Below, one piece after another: positions 41,596-50,295 of a stretch of DNA of 64,000 nucleotides (positions within the stretch are counted from its first letter, which is position 1; each line of letters begins with the position of its first letter). The position numbers and the translations under genes were made by a program. The stretch lies in NCBI GenBank assembly GCA_001314865.1, contig LJZR01000014.1:1-64000 (forward strand). The letters are read 5' to 3'. The notes under the pieces were generated by a model, which saw only the letters and a list, made by a program, of their open reading frames with translations, had not been told where the DNA came from and searched no databases. Origin of the DNA: Phormidesmis priestleyi Ana. Lineage in GTDB: Bacteria; Cyanobacteriota; Cyanobacteriia; Phormidesmidales; Phormidesmidaceae.

Positions 41596-41856
41596 TTAGT
41601 AATGCAAAAATGGATAAATTAACGTTCTACGCGCTGTCTTAATGAGTTTAGATCGTTCTGATAGCGCTTGCTGAGTTCTGGTGGCTAAGTGCGATCGCTC
41701 GGGTGCATTTCCCTTAAATTGTACTTTTTGATACAATCTAAATATTCGCTGAGTACTATCAGCCCCCAAGACCTCTTTGTAATCCTTTATAAAAGCTCTA
41801 TAAAAACTAGGGTAAGCCGGACTAGAAGCCGGACTAGAAGCCAGATTAAAAGTCAT
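41596..41856 (-). CDS. Hypothetical basic small protein (86 aa)
   Basis: ATG-started ORF 10 bp upstream of the FKBP gene on the same strand. The product is basic and mostly helical (YPSFYRAFIKDYKEVLG). The N-terminus has an ASSP repeat encoded by a 12-bp tandem repeat at about 41815-41850. No family is recognised. Its position supports co-transcription with the FKBP gene, but it may be a chance ORF. Confidence 0.35.
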   Translation of the reverse strand: MTFNLASSPASSPAYPSFYRAFIKDYKEVLGADSTQRIFRLYQKVQFKGNAPERSHLATRTQQALSERSKLIKTARRTLIYPFLHY

Positions 41857-41917
41857 CGGCTAAAATCTTTTGTTTCTTTGCTGAGGTCTTCATTTTTGTC
41901 AAATTTTACAAGTTTAA

Positions 41918-42175
41918 GTGTCTTATTTTCATCCCAAAAATCTTTCTAAAAATCTTTCCAACAGTTTTCCTAAGCGCCTGTTGCTTCGCTCCGTTGGAAT
42001 CATGTTGCTACTGCTAGGACTCTACCAGCTGCAACGTTTGAGTGACACAAAAGAGCCTGTTAGTAACCATTTGTCTAATCATCTATCAACCCATTTATCA
42101 AATATTCTGGTTCCTCCTATCGTTTTAGATCCCTCCAATGGGGTTGAGCCCATTCAGTTTTCTCTACCGTACTAG
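41918..42175 (+). CDS. Putative small membrane protein (85 aa)
   Basis: The frame opens with GTG and encodes a basic N-terminus, one hydrophobic segment (RSVGIMLLLLGLYQLQRL) and a tail with HLSN/HLST units. It has no recognised homologue. It precedes the GTPase gene by 56 bp on the same strand, so it could be its leader cistron. The weak start and repetitive tail keep confidence low. Confidence 0.3.
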   Translation: MSYFHPKNLSKNLSNSFPKRLLLRSVGIMLLLLGLYQLQRLSDTKEPVSNHLSNHLSTHLSNILVPPIVLDPSNGVEPIQFSLPY

Positions 42176-42231
42176 GTTTCTTTGCCGTATTAGTCCGTAC
42201 TAGACTAAGAGCCAAGGCATGAGGTAGCTGT

Positions 42232-44247
42232 ATGAAGGTGCTCCGCATTAAATCCTGGCAGGTGGCTGTTTTAGTCGCTCCGATCGTGGCGATCGCACTA
42301 TTTTTGCTGATTGCAGCAGGCCAACAAATTCGCACTTGGGGCCTTAATTGGATTTGGGCCGTTGTAATTTTTGTCTTGCTGGGCTGGCGCTGGCTGCTCG
42401 TGCGCTGGAGCCGCCCAGACTTGGCTCAGGCTCAGGCACTGGTTTCTGAGGTGACAGCTGAGCTAGAAGCCGAGTTGGATGCCGATACTTTAGCGGTCAA
42501 TGTTAACGCGACAGATGCCGCCGATCGGGGTGCCGATGGGAGCGCCAAGCCTGCTTCTGAGGCAGCGCGAGTAGAGGCAGTGCTCACTGAAGTTTTGCAG
42601 CAGGCTCAGGATGATCCACCCGTCTGGGATGACTGGGCGCTGTTTTGGCAGCGCTGTTTAGCGTTGGTGAAGGCTGTTTCTCAGGTGTATCACCCTGAGG
42701 TCAAGCGTCCGCTGCTCAATATTTATGTCCCAGAAGCCTATGGTTTGATTCGGGGCACGGTGGACGATACTGACCGAATGATGCAAAAGTTAGCGCCAGT
42801 GTTGGGCCAGGTTTCGGTGGGCCAAATGGTGGAAGGTGTAGAGATATACCGAAAGCTAGAACCCTCTGCCAAAAAGCTCATTAAGACGCTTAACTGGGCG
42901 CAGTGGGTGCTGAATCCGGCGGCGGCGATCGCCCGGCAAACCAGCGCTAAATATGCCGACCAAGCGAATCAGCAAATTTTGCTCAATCTCAGCAATCTGC
43001 TGCGTGAAGCCGCGCTGCGTAATCTAGCGCAGCAGGCAGTAGCGCTATACGGCGGCGGTGCCAAAGTGTCGCTGGCTGAAATGACGACCCATGCCAGCGC
43101 GATCGCCCCAGCCAAAACCCAGACCATCCAAGAAATTTTAGAACGCGCCGAGCCAACGGCAGAGGTTGAGCAAAAGCCCGTGAGCATTTTGCTAGTAGGG
43201 CGAACAGGTGCAGGAAAAAGCAGTGTAATTAACACCCTATTTCAGTCGGAGCAAGCCGCAGTCGATGTTCTGCCCAGCACCGATACAATTCAGAGCTACC
43301 GCTGGCAGGGGGCGAATTTAGTCAAGACAGGCGCTGACGCTGATAGCAGCCGTGAGGCGCTTATTCTATGGGACACACCGGGGTATGAACAAGTTGCCCG
43401 TGAAGACTTGCGATCGCAGGTGATTGATTATGCTTCACAAGCCGACCTGCTGCTGCTAGTTACCCCAGCTTTGGATCCGGCTTTACAAGTCGATGCTGAC
43501 TTTTTACAAGCGGTGCGAGCAGAAGTCGCCGATGTGCCGATTATCGCAGTTGTTAGCCAGGTCGATAAGCTCAGACCCATTCGAGAGTGGAGTCCACCCT
43601 ACTACTGGCGCACCGGCGCTTGGCCTAAAGAAACCGCCATTCGAGAGGCTGTGAACTATCGCAGCGATCAGCTAGGTGGGCTGTGTGAACAGGTGTTGCC
43701 GCTGGTGACTCAGGACGCCTCCCGCATGGCTTGGGGCGAAGATGATCTCTCAGCAGCGCTGATTGAGGCGATCGCCCCGGCCAAACAGCTTCGCCTAGCC
43801 CGCTTTTTGCGCAGTCGTACGGCCCGCACTGCCACCGCCACCAAAATCATCGACCGCTACAGCTTTCAAATGACCACCACAGAAGGCCTCGCAAAGCTTC
43901 TAAAGAGCCCAATTTTACAGTTCATCTCTACCATGACGACCGGCACACCTGCCTTAGGCGCTGTCCTCACCGAAAAAATTCCCGTTGAGGAAATTCCCTT
44001 GGTACTTGGCAAATTGCAAATGGCCTATGAATTGTTCGCCTTACTCAGCGAGACCTCTGGCTGGCAGTCTACAGGCACCGCTGGGTTTGACCTCCTAGCA
44101 CTATGGCCCCTGTTGCTCAAAAACAATGGCCCCGCAGATCAGCAAGCATGGGCTTTAGGGCAGGCGCTGATAGAGTACTGGACGCAAGTTATTTCAGTTG
44201 ATCAGGTGGAATCAAGAATGGCGTTTTATTTAAGCAATCCATCTTAA
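42232..44247 (+). CDS. Membrane-anchored Era-like GTPase
   Basis: A 671-residue protein with two N-terminal membrane segments (about 10-28 and 35-52), an acidic Ala/Asp-rich region, then a G domain. G1 is ILLVGRTGAGKSSVINTLF near residue 325, G3 is WDTPGYEQVA, and G4 reads SQVDKL, a plausible variant of NKxD. C-terminal helices include hydrophobic stretches. It is the fourth GTPase of this broad type in the window. It resembles the conserved cyanobacterial GTPases with membrane anchors, whose role is unknown. No partner gene is adjacent except the small membrane ORF before it. Confidence 0.78.
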   Translation: MKVLRIKSWQVAVLVAPIVAIALFLLIAAGQQIRTWGLNWIWAVVIFVLLGWRWLLVRWSRPDLAQAQALVSEVTAELEAELDADTLAVNVNATDAADRGADGSAKPASEAARVEAVLTEVLQQAQDDPPVWDDWALFWQRCLALVKAVSQVYHPEVKRPLLNIYVPEAYGLIRGTVDDTDRMMQKLAPVLGQVSVGQMVEGVEIYRKLEPSAKKLIKTLNWAQWVLNPAAAIARQTSAKYADQANQQILLNLSNLLREAALRNLAQQAVALYGGGAKVSLAEMTTHASAIAPAKTQTIQEILERAEPTAEVEQKPVSILLVGRTGAGKSSVINTLFQSEQAAVDVLPSTDTIQSYRWQGANLVKTGADADSSREALILWDTPGYEQVAREDLRSQVIDYASQADLLLLVTPALDPALQVDADFLQAVRAEVADVPIIAVVSQVDKLRPIREWSPPYYWRTGAWPKETAIREAVNYRSDQLGGLCEQVLPLVTQDASRMAWGEDDLSAALIEAIAPAKQLRLARFLRSRTARTATATKIIDRYSFQMTTTEGLAKLLKSPILQFISTMTTGTPALGAVLTEKIPVEEIPLVLGKLQMAYELFALLSETSGWQSTGTAGFDLLALWPLLLKNNGPADQQAWALGQALIEYWTQVISVDQVESRMAFYLSNPS

Positions 44248-44368
44248 GTAAAGCTACGCCTCAATATCGAAAAAATTGAGAAAATTGAGGTCGTACAGGC
44301 TTGAGAGCATTCATACTTGAGAGCATTCCAATGGGAGACCTCGCGATTACTTTCTAACGCCTGATTCC

Positions 44369-45574
44369 TTAATAAGGAATTGTCCAAATCCGGTTGAACA
44401 GCTTGCGTGACACATCTGGAAAGCCGCCGTTTGTCCAAGACTTGAGCATAAGTAATGACGGTGGAGCCGAGAGTCGTGGGAGAGCGTAGAGTGAGGTATC
44501 TGATCTGACGACGGGATCTTCAGCGACTGCAACAGCTGATGCTATTTGCGATGCGGCTACCTGTGCTTGGGCCTTAGCGGTATAGCGATTGTAGGGAAAA
44601 GAAAAGTGCGTCGGTGGCATCCCGGTTTCTGAGACCATATGCTCAATAGACGTTGCCATTTCCTGAGCCGTTTGGTCTTCATGAAGGCTTAAGTCCAAAT
44701 GATTGGCAGTGTGAATGCCCAAGGTGATTTTTGGATACTGTCGTTGAATTTGCCTAACCTCATCCCAGTTGAGGGTTAAACGAGGTGGATATGCCCTCGG
44801 CGCTAGCTGCCGATCAATCTCGGCTAAAAGGGTTTGACGCTCAAGTACATCCGCTTCTATCAGGTAGTCAGTGAGCTTGTCATAGGCTTGTTCTCGCTGT
44901 AGGGGATCGGTCAAATTCCAGCTGCCTAAATTCCAGCTATCTTGTACTGAAGCCGAAAAATCAGGCGCTAAAAGATTTGAGTCGGAAAGATTGAGCTGAT
45001 ACTCAGAGCAGGTTCTTAATGCGGCGTAGAGCGTATCGACCCATTGGTTTTGAGCCGCATTCACGTAGCTGGTTGCGAGGTAAATAGTCGCGGGCAAGTT
45101 GTATTTGGCCAAGATGGGTGCCGCCACTGTAAAGTTGTTGCGATAGCCATCGTCAAAAGTAATAACCACTGTACCGCGCTCGATAGGCTTGCCGCTTTTG
45201 ATATGAGCAATGAGCTTATCAAGCGAGATCACTCGGCGATGCTGTGATAAAAACCTCATTTGCTGCTCAAAAGTACTCGCCGATATACAGTTCTCGGGCG
45301 CTGTCCACTGCGCTTCCTGCTCGGTTGGAATGCTGTGGTACATCAAAATGGTCGCTACCGACGCTTGTTTGAGTCGAGCGTATATTGAAGAGAGACCCGA
45401 CTGATAGGAGAGCAGGTGTAGCTGCTGGCGTAATCGCTCCTTAGCAGTGAGTGTCGGCCATGTTTTGAGCGGTAAGAAGGTAGGCTTCGTTGTTATAAAA
45501 GCTGCCACATGAGCAGTTTTAGCAGTTTTAGTTTGATAGGTCGGCTGCGCAGGCGTTGATAAAAAGGTTGCCAT
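44369..45574 (-). CDS. Polysaccharide deacetylase (NodB domain)
   Basis: A 401-residue carbohydrate esterase family 4 protein. NodB motif 1 is VITFDDGYRNNF (general base Asp and metal-binding Asp), and motif 2 is LGIHTANHLDLS (the HxxxH metal ligands). The segment ATILMYHSIP before it is also typical. Substrates of the family are N- or O-acetyl groups on extracellular polysaccharide or peptidoglycan. ATG at 45574 was chosen; an in-frame ATG at 45637 lies in a tandem repeat (45627-45665) and adds a poor leader. Confidence 0.88.
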   Translation of the reverse strand: MATFLSTPAQPTYQTKTAKTAHVAAFITTKPTFLPLKTWPTLTAKERLRQQLHLLSYQSGLSSIYARLKQASVATILMYHSIPTEQEAQWTAPENCISASTFEQQMRFLSQHRRVISLDKLIAHIKSGKPIERGTVVITFDDGYRNNFTVAAPILAKYNLPATIYLATSYVNAAQNQWVDTLYAALRTCSEYQLNLSDSNLLAPDFSASVQDSWNLGSWNLTDPLQREQAYDKLTDYLIEADVLERQTLLAEIDRQLAPRAYPPRLTLNWDEVRQIQRQYPKITLGIHTANHLDLSLHEDQTAQEMATSIEHMVSETGMPPTHFSFPYNRYTAKAQAQVAASQIASAVAVAEDPVVRSDTSLYALPRLSAPPSLLMLKSWTNGGFPDVSRKLFNRIWTIPY

Positions 45575-46297
45575 TGAAGATGTGCCATTTTGTAGCGTCT
45601 TTATGATGGCTACTAGTTCTAGTAAAACTCTAAGCATTAACTCTAAGCATTAGCTCTAAGCATTAGAGCTTTCTATTCTTTAAGATGTTTTGCAAGCAGC
45701 AGATGTTCCGCAAGCAGCCGCTTTAAAGCCTTGCTCTAGAGCCGTCTCAAGTTAGGATAAAACCCTTTCACTGCAAAGGTTTTCCTCTCTAATGGCTGCT
45801 TAATTGCTGCTGTTTGAAAATGTAACTTTATGTATTTTTTTTATTCTTTGTTTTATCCTCTATCTTGCGCTGTTGCAGGTTCGGTTTTTCATGAAATGTG
45901 TCGCACAAAATTATTGACTTGAAAAGAGGTCGAAACCAATTTAAACATTTTTTTAACAAACGAGATACGATGAAGCTAGCTTCACAAAAATACCACTGAC
46001 GCTTTACTTTTGATAAGTACCACTGACGCTTTACTTTTGATAAGGACGATGGTTTTGAGGACGATGGAATTTTCGATTAGACAGATCTCTGCTGAAAAAT
46101 GGGGCATCTACAGTCGCGATTGCCTGATGGCCACTACCTGTCGCCAAGCAACTTGCAAAATATTTATGAATAATCATGCGAGCAGGGGTACGAATATTTC
46201 TGAAAACGACGCCGACACTTTGTCCTATGTCCCCTTCTTTTTCAAAGGTGCTGAGCATGAAAACAATTGAGTATGAAAACAGTTAAGAGAAGGGGAT
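45575..46297. other. Gene-free divergent region with several repeats
   Basis: About 720 bp between the deacetylase gene (minus) and the ChaN-like gene (plus). It includes a 13-bp unit in three copies (45627-45665, actctaagcatta) and a 27-bp unit in two perfect copies (45991-46017 and 46018-46044). Between them is an A/T-rich tract at about 45820-45960. Small ORFs on both strands at 46010-46270 overlap each other and lack support. Confidence 0.5.
45991..46044. repeat. 27-bp direct tandem duplication
   Basis: Two perfect adjacent copies of a 27-bp unit, positions 45991-46017 and 46018-46044. The unit starts taccactgacg and ends ttgataag. It lies about 250 bp upstream of the ChaN-like gene. Confidence 0.92.
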
Positions 46298-47224
46298 ATG
46301 TTGCTTAGGTTTTTATTATGGGGCAGCACTTTAAGCGCGGCATTGTTAATAACACCCCTATTAAGGACGCCTTTATGGGGGATCGGTGTGACGGGGCTGT
46401 CGGGTTCGCAGATGTTAGTGAACTCATTAGATGATGGGGCGGCTGCGCAGTGGGTTAGTCAGCCCGAATCCAATGCAGCAGTGTTAGCTGCGATCGCACC
46501 TAGTAAAGTCATTTATCTGGCTGAAACGCACAACGATTTGGCCGACCATGTTGCTCAGCTAGAGATTATTGAAGCCCTGGCACAAAAAGGCGAGATTACC
46601 ATTGGGCTAGAAATGTTTCAGCGACCTTTTCAGCCAGTGCTAGATGCCTATTTGTCTGGGGATATCACTGAAGTAGAACTGATTGCCCAAAGTGAGTACG
46701 AGACTCGATGGGGCTTTGACTGGGATCTGTACGCGCCGATTGTGCGCTATGCCAAAGCCAACCAAATTCCGCTAGTTGCCCTAAATACGCCTGCAGAAGT
46801 GACCCGAAAAGTAGCCCGCGAAGGCTTACAGAGCTTGTCAGGTGACGAGTTGACCTACATCCCGCCGATTCCAGAAATAGACACGACGAACGAGGACTAT
46901 AGAGCTTGGCTAAAGGCTGTATTTGGTGCTCATGGTGGGATGGGACATAGCCTTGACTTTGAAAACTTTTTTGCAGCGCAGGTGCTGTGGGATGAAACGA
47001 TGGCCGAGCAGATAGCACAACAGCTGCGCTTACACGAGGATCGTCAGGTCATTGTGCTGGCAGGTGAAGGCCATATTGTGAATGACTACGGTATTCCGAG
47101 TCGGGTGGCGCGGCGTGTGCCAGAGGTTGAGCAGCGCAGCGTGCGGCTCGTAAGTGTGGCTGAGGCGGCTGAGCCTAGTACAACCGATTTTATTTGGATT
47201 ACCCCAGAGTTGGCGCAAGAGTAG
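46298..47224 (+). CDS. ChaN-like (DUF399) iron/haem-related protein
   Basis: A 308-residue protein with an N-terminal hydrophobic segment (about 1-30), then the ChaN signature [37 protein letters not shown] and [17 protein letters not shown]. The His-containing [20 protein letters not shown] near the C-terminus completes the family pattern. E. coli-type ChaN relatives bind haem and may take part in iron uptake. AAGGGG lies upstream of ATG 46298. Its 3' end overlaps the convergent rlmN gene by 26 bp. Confidence 0.88.
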   Translation: MLLRFLLWGSTLSAALLITPLLRTPLWGIGVTGLSGSQMLVNSLDDGAAAQWVSQPESNAAVLAAIAPSKVIYLAETHNDLADHVAQLEIIEALAQKGEITIGLEMFQRPFQPVLDAYLSGDITEVELIAQSEYETRWGFDWDLYAPIVRYAKANQIPLVALNTPAEVTRKVAREGLQSLSGDELTYIPPIPEIDTTNEDYRAWLKAVFGAHGGMGHSLDFENFFAAQVLWDETMAEQIAQQLRLHEDRQVIVLAGEGHIVNDYGIPSRVARRVPEVEQRSVRLVSVAEAAEPSTTDFIWITPELAQE

Positions 47225-48341
47225 ATGTAGCGGCTTTTGAGGCGCGTAGCTGCCCGCAGGCGGCATCTTCTTCTAAGCCTCTGGAGTAGCGGACACTTAC
47301 TGCAATGCCTTTATCCTTTAGCTGCTGGGTAAAGTCTTCTACGCGTTTGCGGGTTGGGCGCTTATAGTCTGCTTCGGTAATGGGGTTGTAAGGAATCAGG
47401 TTCACATGGCTTTGAAACCCGCGTAGCTCATTGGCGAGTTCTAGGGCATGTTCTGGCCGGTCGTTGAGGTCAGCTAAGACAATATATTCAAACGTAACCC
47501 GGCGACCGGTGAGCTTAACGTAGTCGCGACATTCGCTGAGCAAATCTTGCAAGGGATACTTTTCGGCGCTGGGGATGAGCTGTGTGCGCAGGGTTTGGTT
47601 GCTGGCATGAAGGCTCACGGCGAGCGTAACCTGAAGCTGCTGCTCGGCAAGACGGCGAATGTGGCCGGGAATGCCGACGGTGGAAACGGTGATCATACGC
47701 TGGCCAATGCCGATGTCTTGATTGAGCGATCGCACTGCCGCCACAACGTTGTCAGTGTTTAACAGCGGTTCACCCATGCCCATAAATACAATATTGCTGA
47801 CGCGCCGCCCAAAATCTTCCTGAACGGTCAGCACCTGATCGACAATTTCGTAGGTTTCTAAATTGCGTGCAAAGCCGCCTTTACCCGTAGCGCAAAAGTC
47901 GCAGCCCATTGGACAGCCGATTTGAGAAGATACACAAACCGTGAGCCGCTTGCTGGATGGGATGCCAACCGCTTCAATAATATGGCCATCGGTGAGTTTT
48001 AGCAGATACTTAACGGTGCCGTCAGGCGCGGTTGAGCGGTAGTGAAGGTGCGATCGCCCAATCGGAAAATCCCTCACCTCAGCCCGCCATTTTTTAGGAA
48101 ACACCGTCACTTCATCAATGGAGCGAATGCCTTTTTGGTAAATCCATTGATGCAGCTGCTTGCCCCGGTAAGCGGGCTGCCCCTGTTGCACCACCCACGC
48201 TGTCAACAGCTCTACCGATTGGCCTAACAAAGGAACCGCTACTGGCTGTGCTGTCTGTATGGCAATTGCTGAGCCAGTAATTGAGTCAGTAATTGAGTCA
48301 GTCGTTGAATCAGTCGTTGAATCAGCGATTATCGAAACCAT
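47199..48341 (-). CDS. rlmN: 23S rRNA (adenine-2503-C2)-methyltransferase RlmN
   Basis: A 380-residue radical-SAM enzyme that methylates A2503 of 23S rRNA, and A37 of some tRNAs. The Cx3CxxC cluster motif is [13 protein letters not shown], preceded by [10 protein letters not shown], and followed by [12 protein letters not shown] and the substrate Cys near the C-terminus ([10 protein letters not shown]). Length is typical. The first 25 residues include [13 protein letters not shown], encoded by a 12-bp repeat (48277-48324), outside the conserved fold. The 3' end overlaps the ChaN-like gene. Confidence 0.96.
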   Translation of the reverse strand: MVSIIADSTTDSTTDSITDSITGSAIAIQTAQPVAVPLLGQSVELLTAWVVQQGQPAYRGKQLHQWIYQKGIRSIDEVTVFPKKWRAEVRDFPIGRSHLHYRSTAPDGTVKYLLKLTDGHIIEAVGIPSSKRLTVCVSSQIGCPMGCDFCATGKGGFARNLETYEIVDQVLTVQEDFGRRVSNIVFMGMGEPLLNTDNVVAAVRSLNQDIGIGQRMITVSTVGIPGHIRRLAEQQLQVTLAVSLHASNQTLRTQLIPSAEKYPLQDLLSECRDYVKLTGRRVTFEYIVLADLNDRPEHALELANELRGFQSHVNLIPYNPITEADYKRPTRKRVEDFTQQLKDKGIAVSVRYSRGLEEDAACGQLRASKAATSTLAPTLG

Positions 48342-48598
48342 GTAAGCCGAACCCCGAAAAAAGAATGAAATAATTAAATTAAGGACGCTTTAATCAAAGA
48401 GCCACAATTAAATAATTAACGACCCACAGGTACAGCATTGCCGCACCCTAGTGCAATCAATCCTAAAGCATATTAAGCGCTTGACGAGCGTAAGCGCTTG
48501 ACGAGCACCGTAACGATTGCTATGACGCTTGCTGTAACGAGCACTATGTCAGAGGAAGTTAGAGGAAGTTAGAGGAACTATTTAACTATTTAGAGGAA

Positions 48599-49384
48599 CT
48601 ATTTAGAGGAACTATCGCCTTCGTTGATCAAATCAACCAGCCCTTCTGTGAGCGACTTAGGGTCCATAAATAGCACTTTAGAGTTAACGCTCTCCCCAAT
48701 CTTTTGGTTGGCGGCCACGTAGCGCTGAGCTAGCAAGTACTGCAACACCTCGCGTCCGTTGCCTGTTGACTCTAATGCCTGTGACAAAAGCCGCATAGAC
48801 TCTACATCCGCCTGTGCCTCTGAAATTTTAGCGTTTTTCTCGTAGGAGGCGGCGCGCTCTTTCTGCATCGCGTCCAACACGTTTTGTGGCGGATCTAACT
48901 TTTGAATCTCTACTCGGTTAACCTTCAATCCCCAGGGTGCAGTCGCTTCATCTAGGATGTCTAGCAGGGCGCGGTTGATAGTTTCGCGAGAAGAAAATAG
49001 CTCTTGAAAGTCGGTTTTACCCACTTCAGAACGCAGGGTTGTAATTACCAGCTCCTGCATGGCAAATTCTACATCTTCAACGGCGTAGTAAGTGCGCTCT
49101 AAGTTGTAGATGCGCCAGTAAATAATCGCATCTACTTCGAGGTCAACGTTGTCTTTAGTGATGGCTCGCTGTGGCGGAATATCGAGTGTTTGCTCGCGTA
49201 AGGAGTCTTCGAGCACGACCGAGTCTAACACGGGCACGATGAAATTAAGCCCTGGTTCAAGCGTGCCTCGATATCGGCCTAGCCGTTCTACAAGGGCCGC
49301 GTTTCCCTCTTTAATAATGCGCACTGAGCCGATGCTGTAGCCCGCAGCTATGAACATGAGAATGGCAAAAATTGACGCGAACAT
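48599..49384 (-). CDS. SPFH/band 7 (stomatin-like) membrane protein
   Basis: A 261-residue protein with one N-terminal membrane segment (about 2-18), then an SPFH domain (VRIIKEGNAALVERLGRYRGTLEPGLNFIVP and ALLDILDEATAPWGLKVNRVEIQKLDPP) and a coiled-coil region with Ala/Glu runs. Such proteins scaffold membrane microdomains and regulate proteases. ATG at 49384 has AAGGG upstream, and the longer reading begins with TTG. The downstream part at 48474-48600 has repeats of gcgcttgacgagc and agaggaact units, and the stop codon is close to them. Confidence 0.9.
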   Translation of the reverse strand: MFASIFAILMFIAAGYSIGSVRIIKEGNAALVERLGRYRGTLEPGLNFIVPVLDSVVLEDSLREQTLDIPPQRAITKDNVDLEVDAIIYWRIYNLERTYYAVEDVEFAMQELVITTLRSEVGKTDFQELFSSRETINRALLDILDEATAPWGLKVNRVEIQKLDPPQNVLDAMQKERAASYEKNAKISEAQADVESMRLLSQALESTGNGREVLQYLLAQRYVAANQKIGESVNSKVLFMDPKSLTEGLVDLINEGDSSSK

Positions 49385-49650
49385 GAGGGGTAACCCTTTA
49401 TTAGGTGCTCTTCTCTTAGCACAGTTGCCTGACAATTAGCACAGTTGCCTAAAAAAGTATAGATGAAAATCAGACGAATGACGGTTTTGCGAATGGCTTA
49501 GCCCGTGTTTTTGGCTAGGCGTCTACAAATTTTCAGGGGAACGCTAGGAAATAAGGCTTCTCATTAGGCTTGTTTGATATTACCCAGTCTATTTGATATA
49601 AATCCATGCATGTACGAAATCTTGCCGCGCAGGCCGGTTTACGCTTCCCT

Positions 49651-49698
49651 TTTCAAGCATTTTTAGACCCCACATACTTAACTCAAAAATGCTTGAAA
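49651..49698. repeat. Perfect 14-bp inverted repeat before a secreted-protein gene
   Basis: The arms tttcaagcattttt (49651-49664) and aaaaatgcttgaaa (49685-49698) are exact reverse complements with a 20-nt loop. The hairpin ends 9 bp before the ATG at 49708, which may be the true start of the following gene, so it could sit in its leader. An upstream in-frame ATG (49606) would make it coding. Confidence 0.8.
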
Positions 49699-49707
49699 TC
49701 TCTGTTG

Positions 49708-50295
49708 ATGCCAGTGACGCCAGGTTTTTGGACATTTATCGGGCGCCTGTCGGGTGGATTATGCAGTAGCGCCCTACTGACGGTGGCTTTGCCCGTCTCG
49801 GCGGTTGAGCTAGCGCAGGTTCATAATGCTAATTATGCCTGCTATCTTCACGACGGGGAGGGCATTCAGTACGACCTGAGCGTACTTTGTACGACTAGCG
49901 AGGCCTCATCTGCGGTTGTGCTACAAACGGGTGATGTGCAGGTGACGCTGCGCTGGAATACGCCTGACGATGTGGATTTGTACGTACAAGATCCGGCGGG
50001 CGATCAGGTTTTTTATGGCAATCCTTCTGTCCCTTCGGGCGGTCAGCTGGATGTAGATGCTAACTTGGGCTGCGCTGAGCAAATGGCCTCGCCCGTGGAA
50101 AATATTTTCTGGCCGACGGGCGGCGGTGTGCCGGGTGATTACGTTGTCACGGTGAGTCTCTTTAGCTTCTGTGGCCCGCCTGGGCCGATCGATTTTACGC
50201 TGACAACCTTAGTTCGCGGCGAAACTCAGAACTATGCCGGTACGCTCTCTCAAACTCAGGACTCGATGTCGTTTCCCTTTACGTTTGGGCAGTAG
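49708..50295 (+). CDS. Secreted beta-sandwich protein (DUF2135-like)
   Basis: A 195-residue exported protein with a signal peptide (about 1-30, ending ALPVSA-VE). The mature domain has VQVTLRWNTPDDVDLYVQDPAGD, resembling the DVDLHV-type motif of DUF2135/YfaP-like beta-sandwich domains, and several cysteines that may pair. ATG at 49708 is chosen because the upstream 34 residues carry no signal and the hairpin would then be in the leader; ATG 49606 is the alternative. It resembles the protein at 29382-29768. It ends by overlapping the histidine kinase gene by 17 bp. Confidence 0.6.
   Translation: MPVTPGFWTFIGRLSGGLCSSALLTVALPVSAVELAQVHNANYACYLHDGEGIQYDLSVLCTTSEASSAVVLQTGDVQVTLRWNTPDDVDLYVQDPAGDQVFYGNPSVPSGGQLDVDANLGCAEQMASPVENIFWPTGGGVPGDYVVTVSLFSFCGPPGPIDFTLTTLVRGETQNYAGTLSQTQDSMSFPFTFGQ

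Noticed and set aside
46010-46270. 86-codon plus-strand ORF and its minus-strand counterpart
   Set aside because: The frame starts with TTG inside a 27-bp duplication, overlaps an ORF on the other strand, and has no recognisable features.
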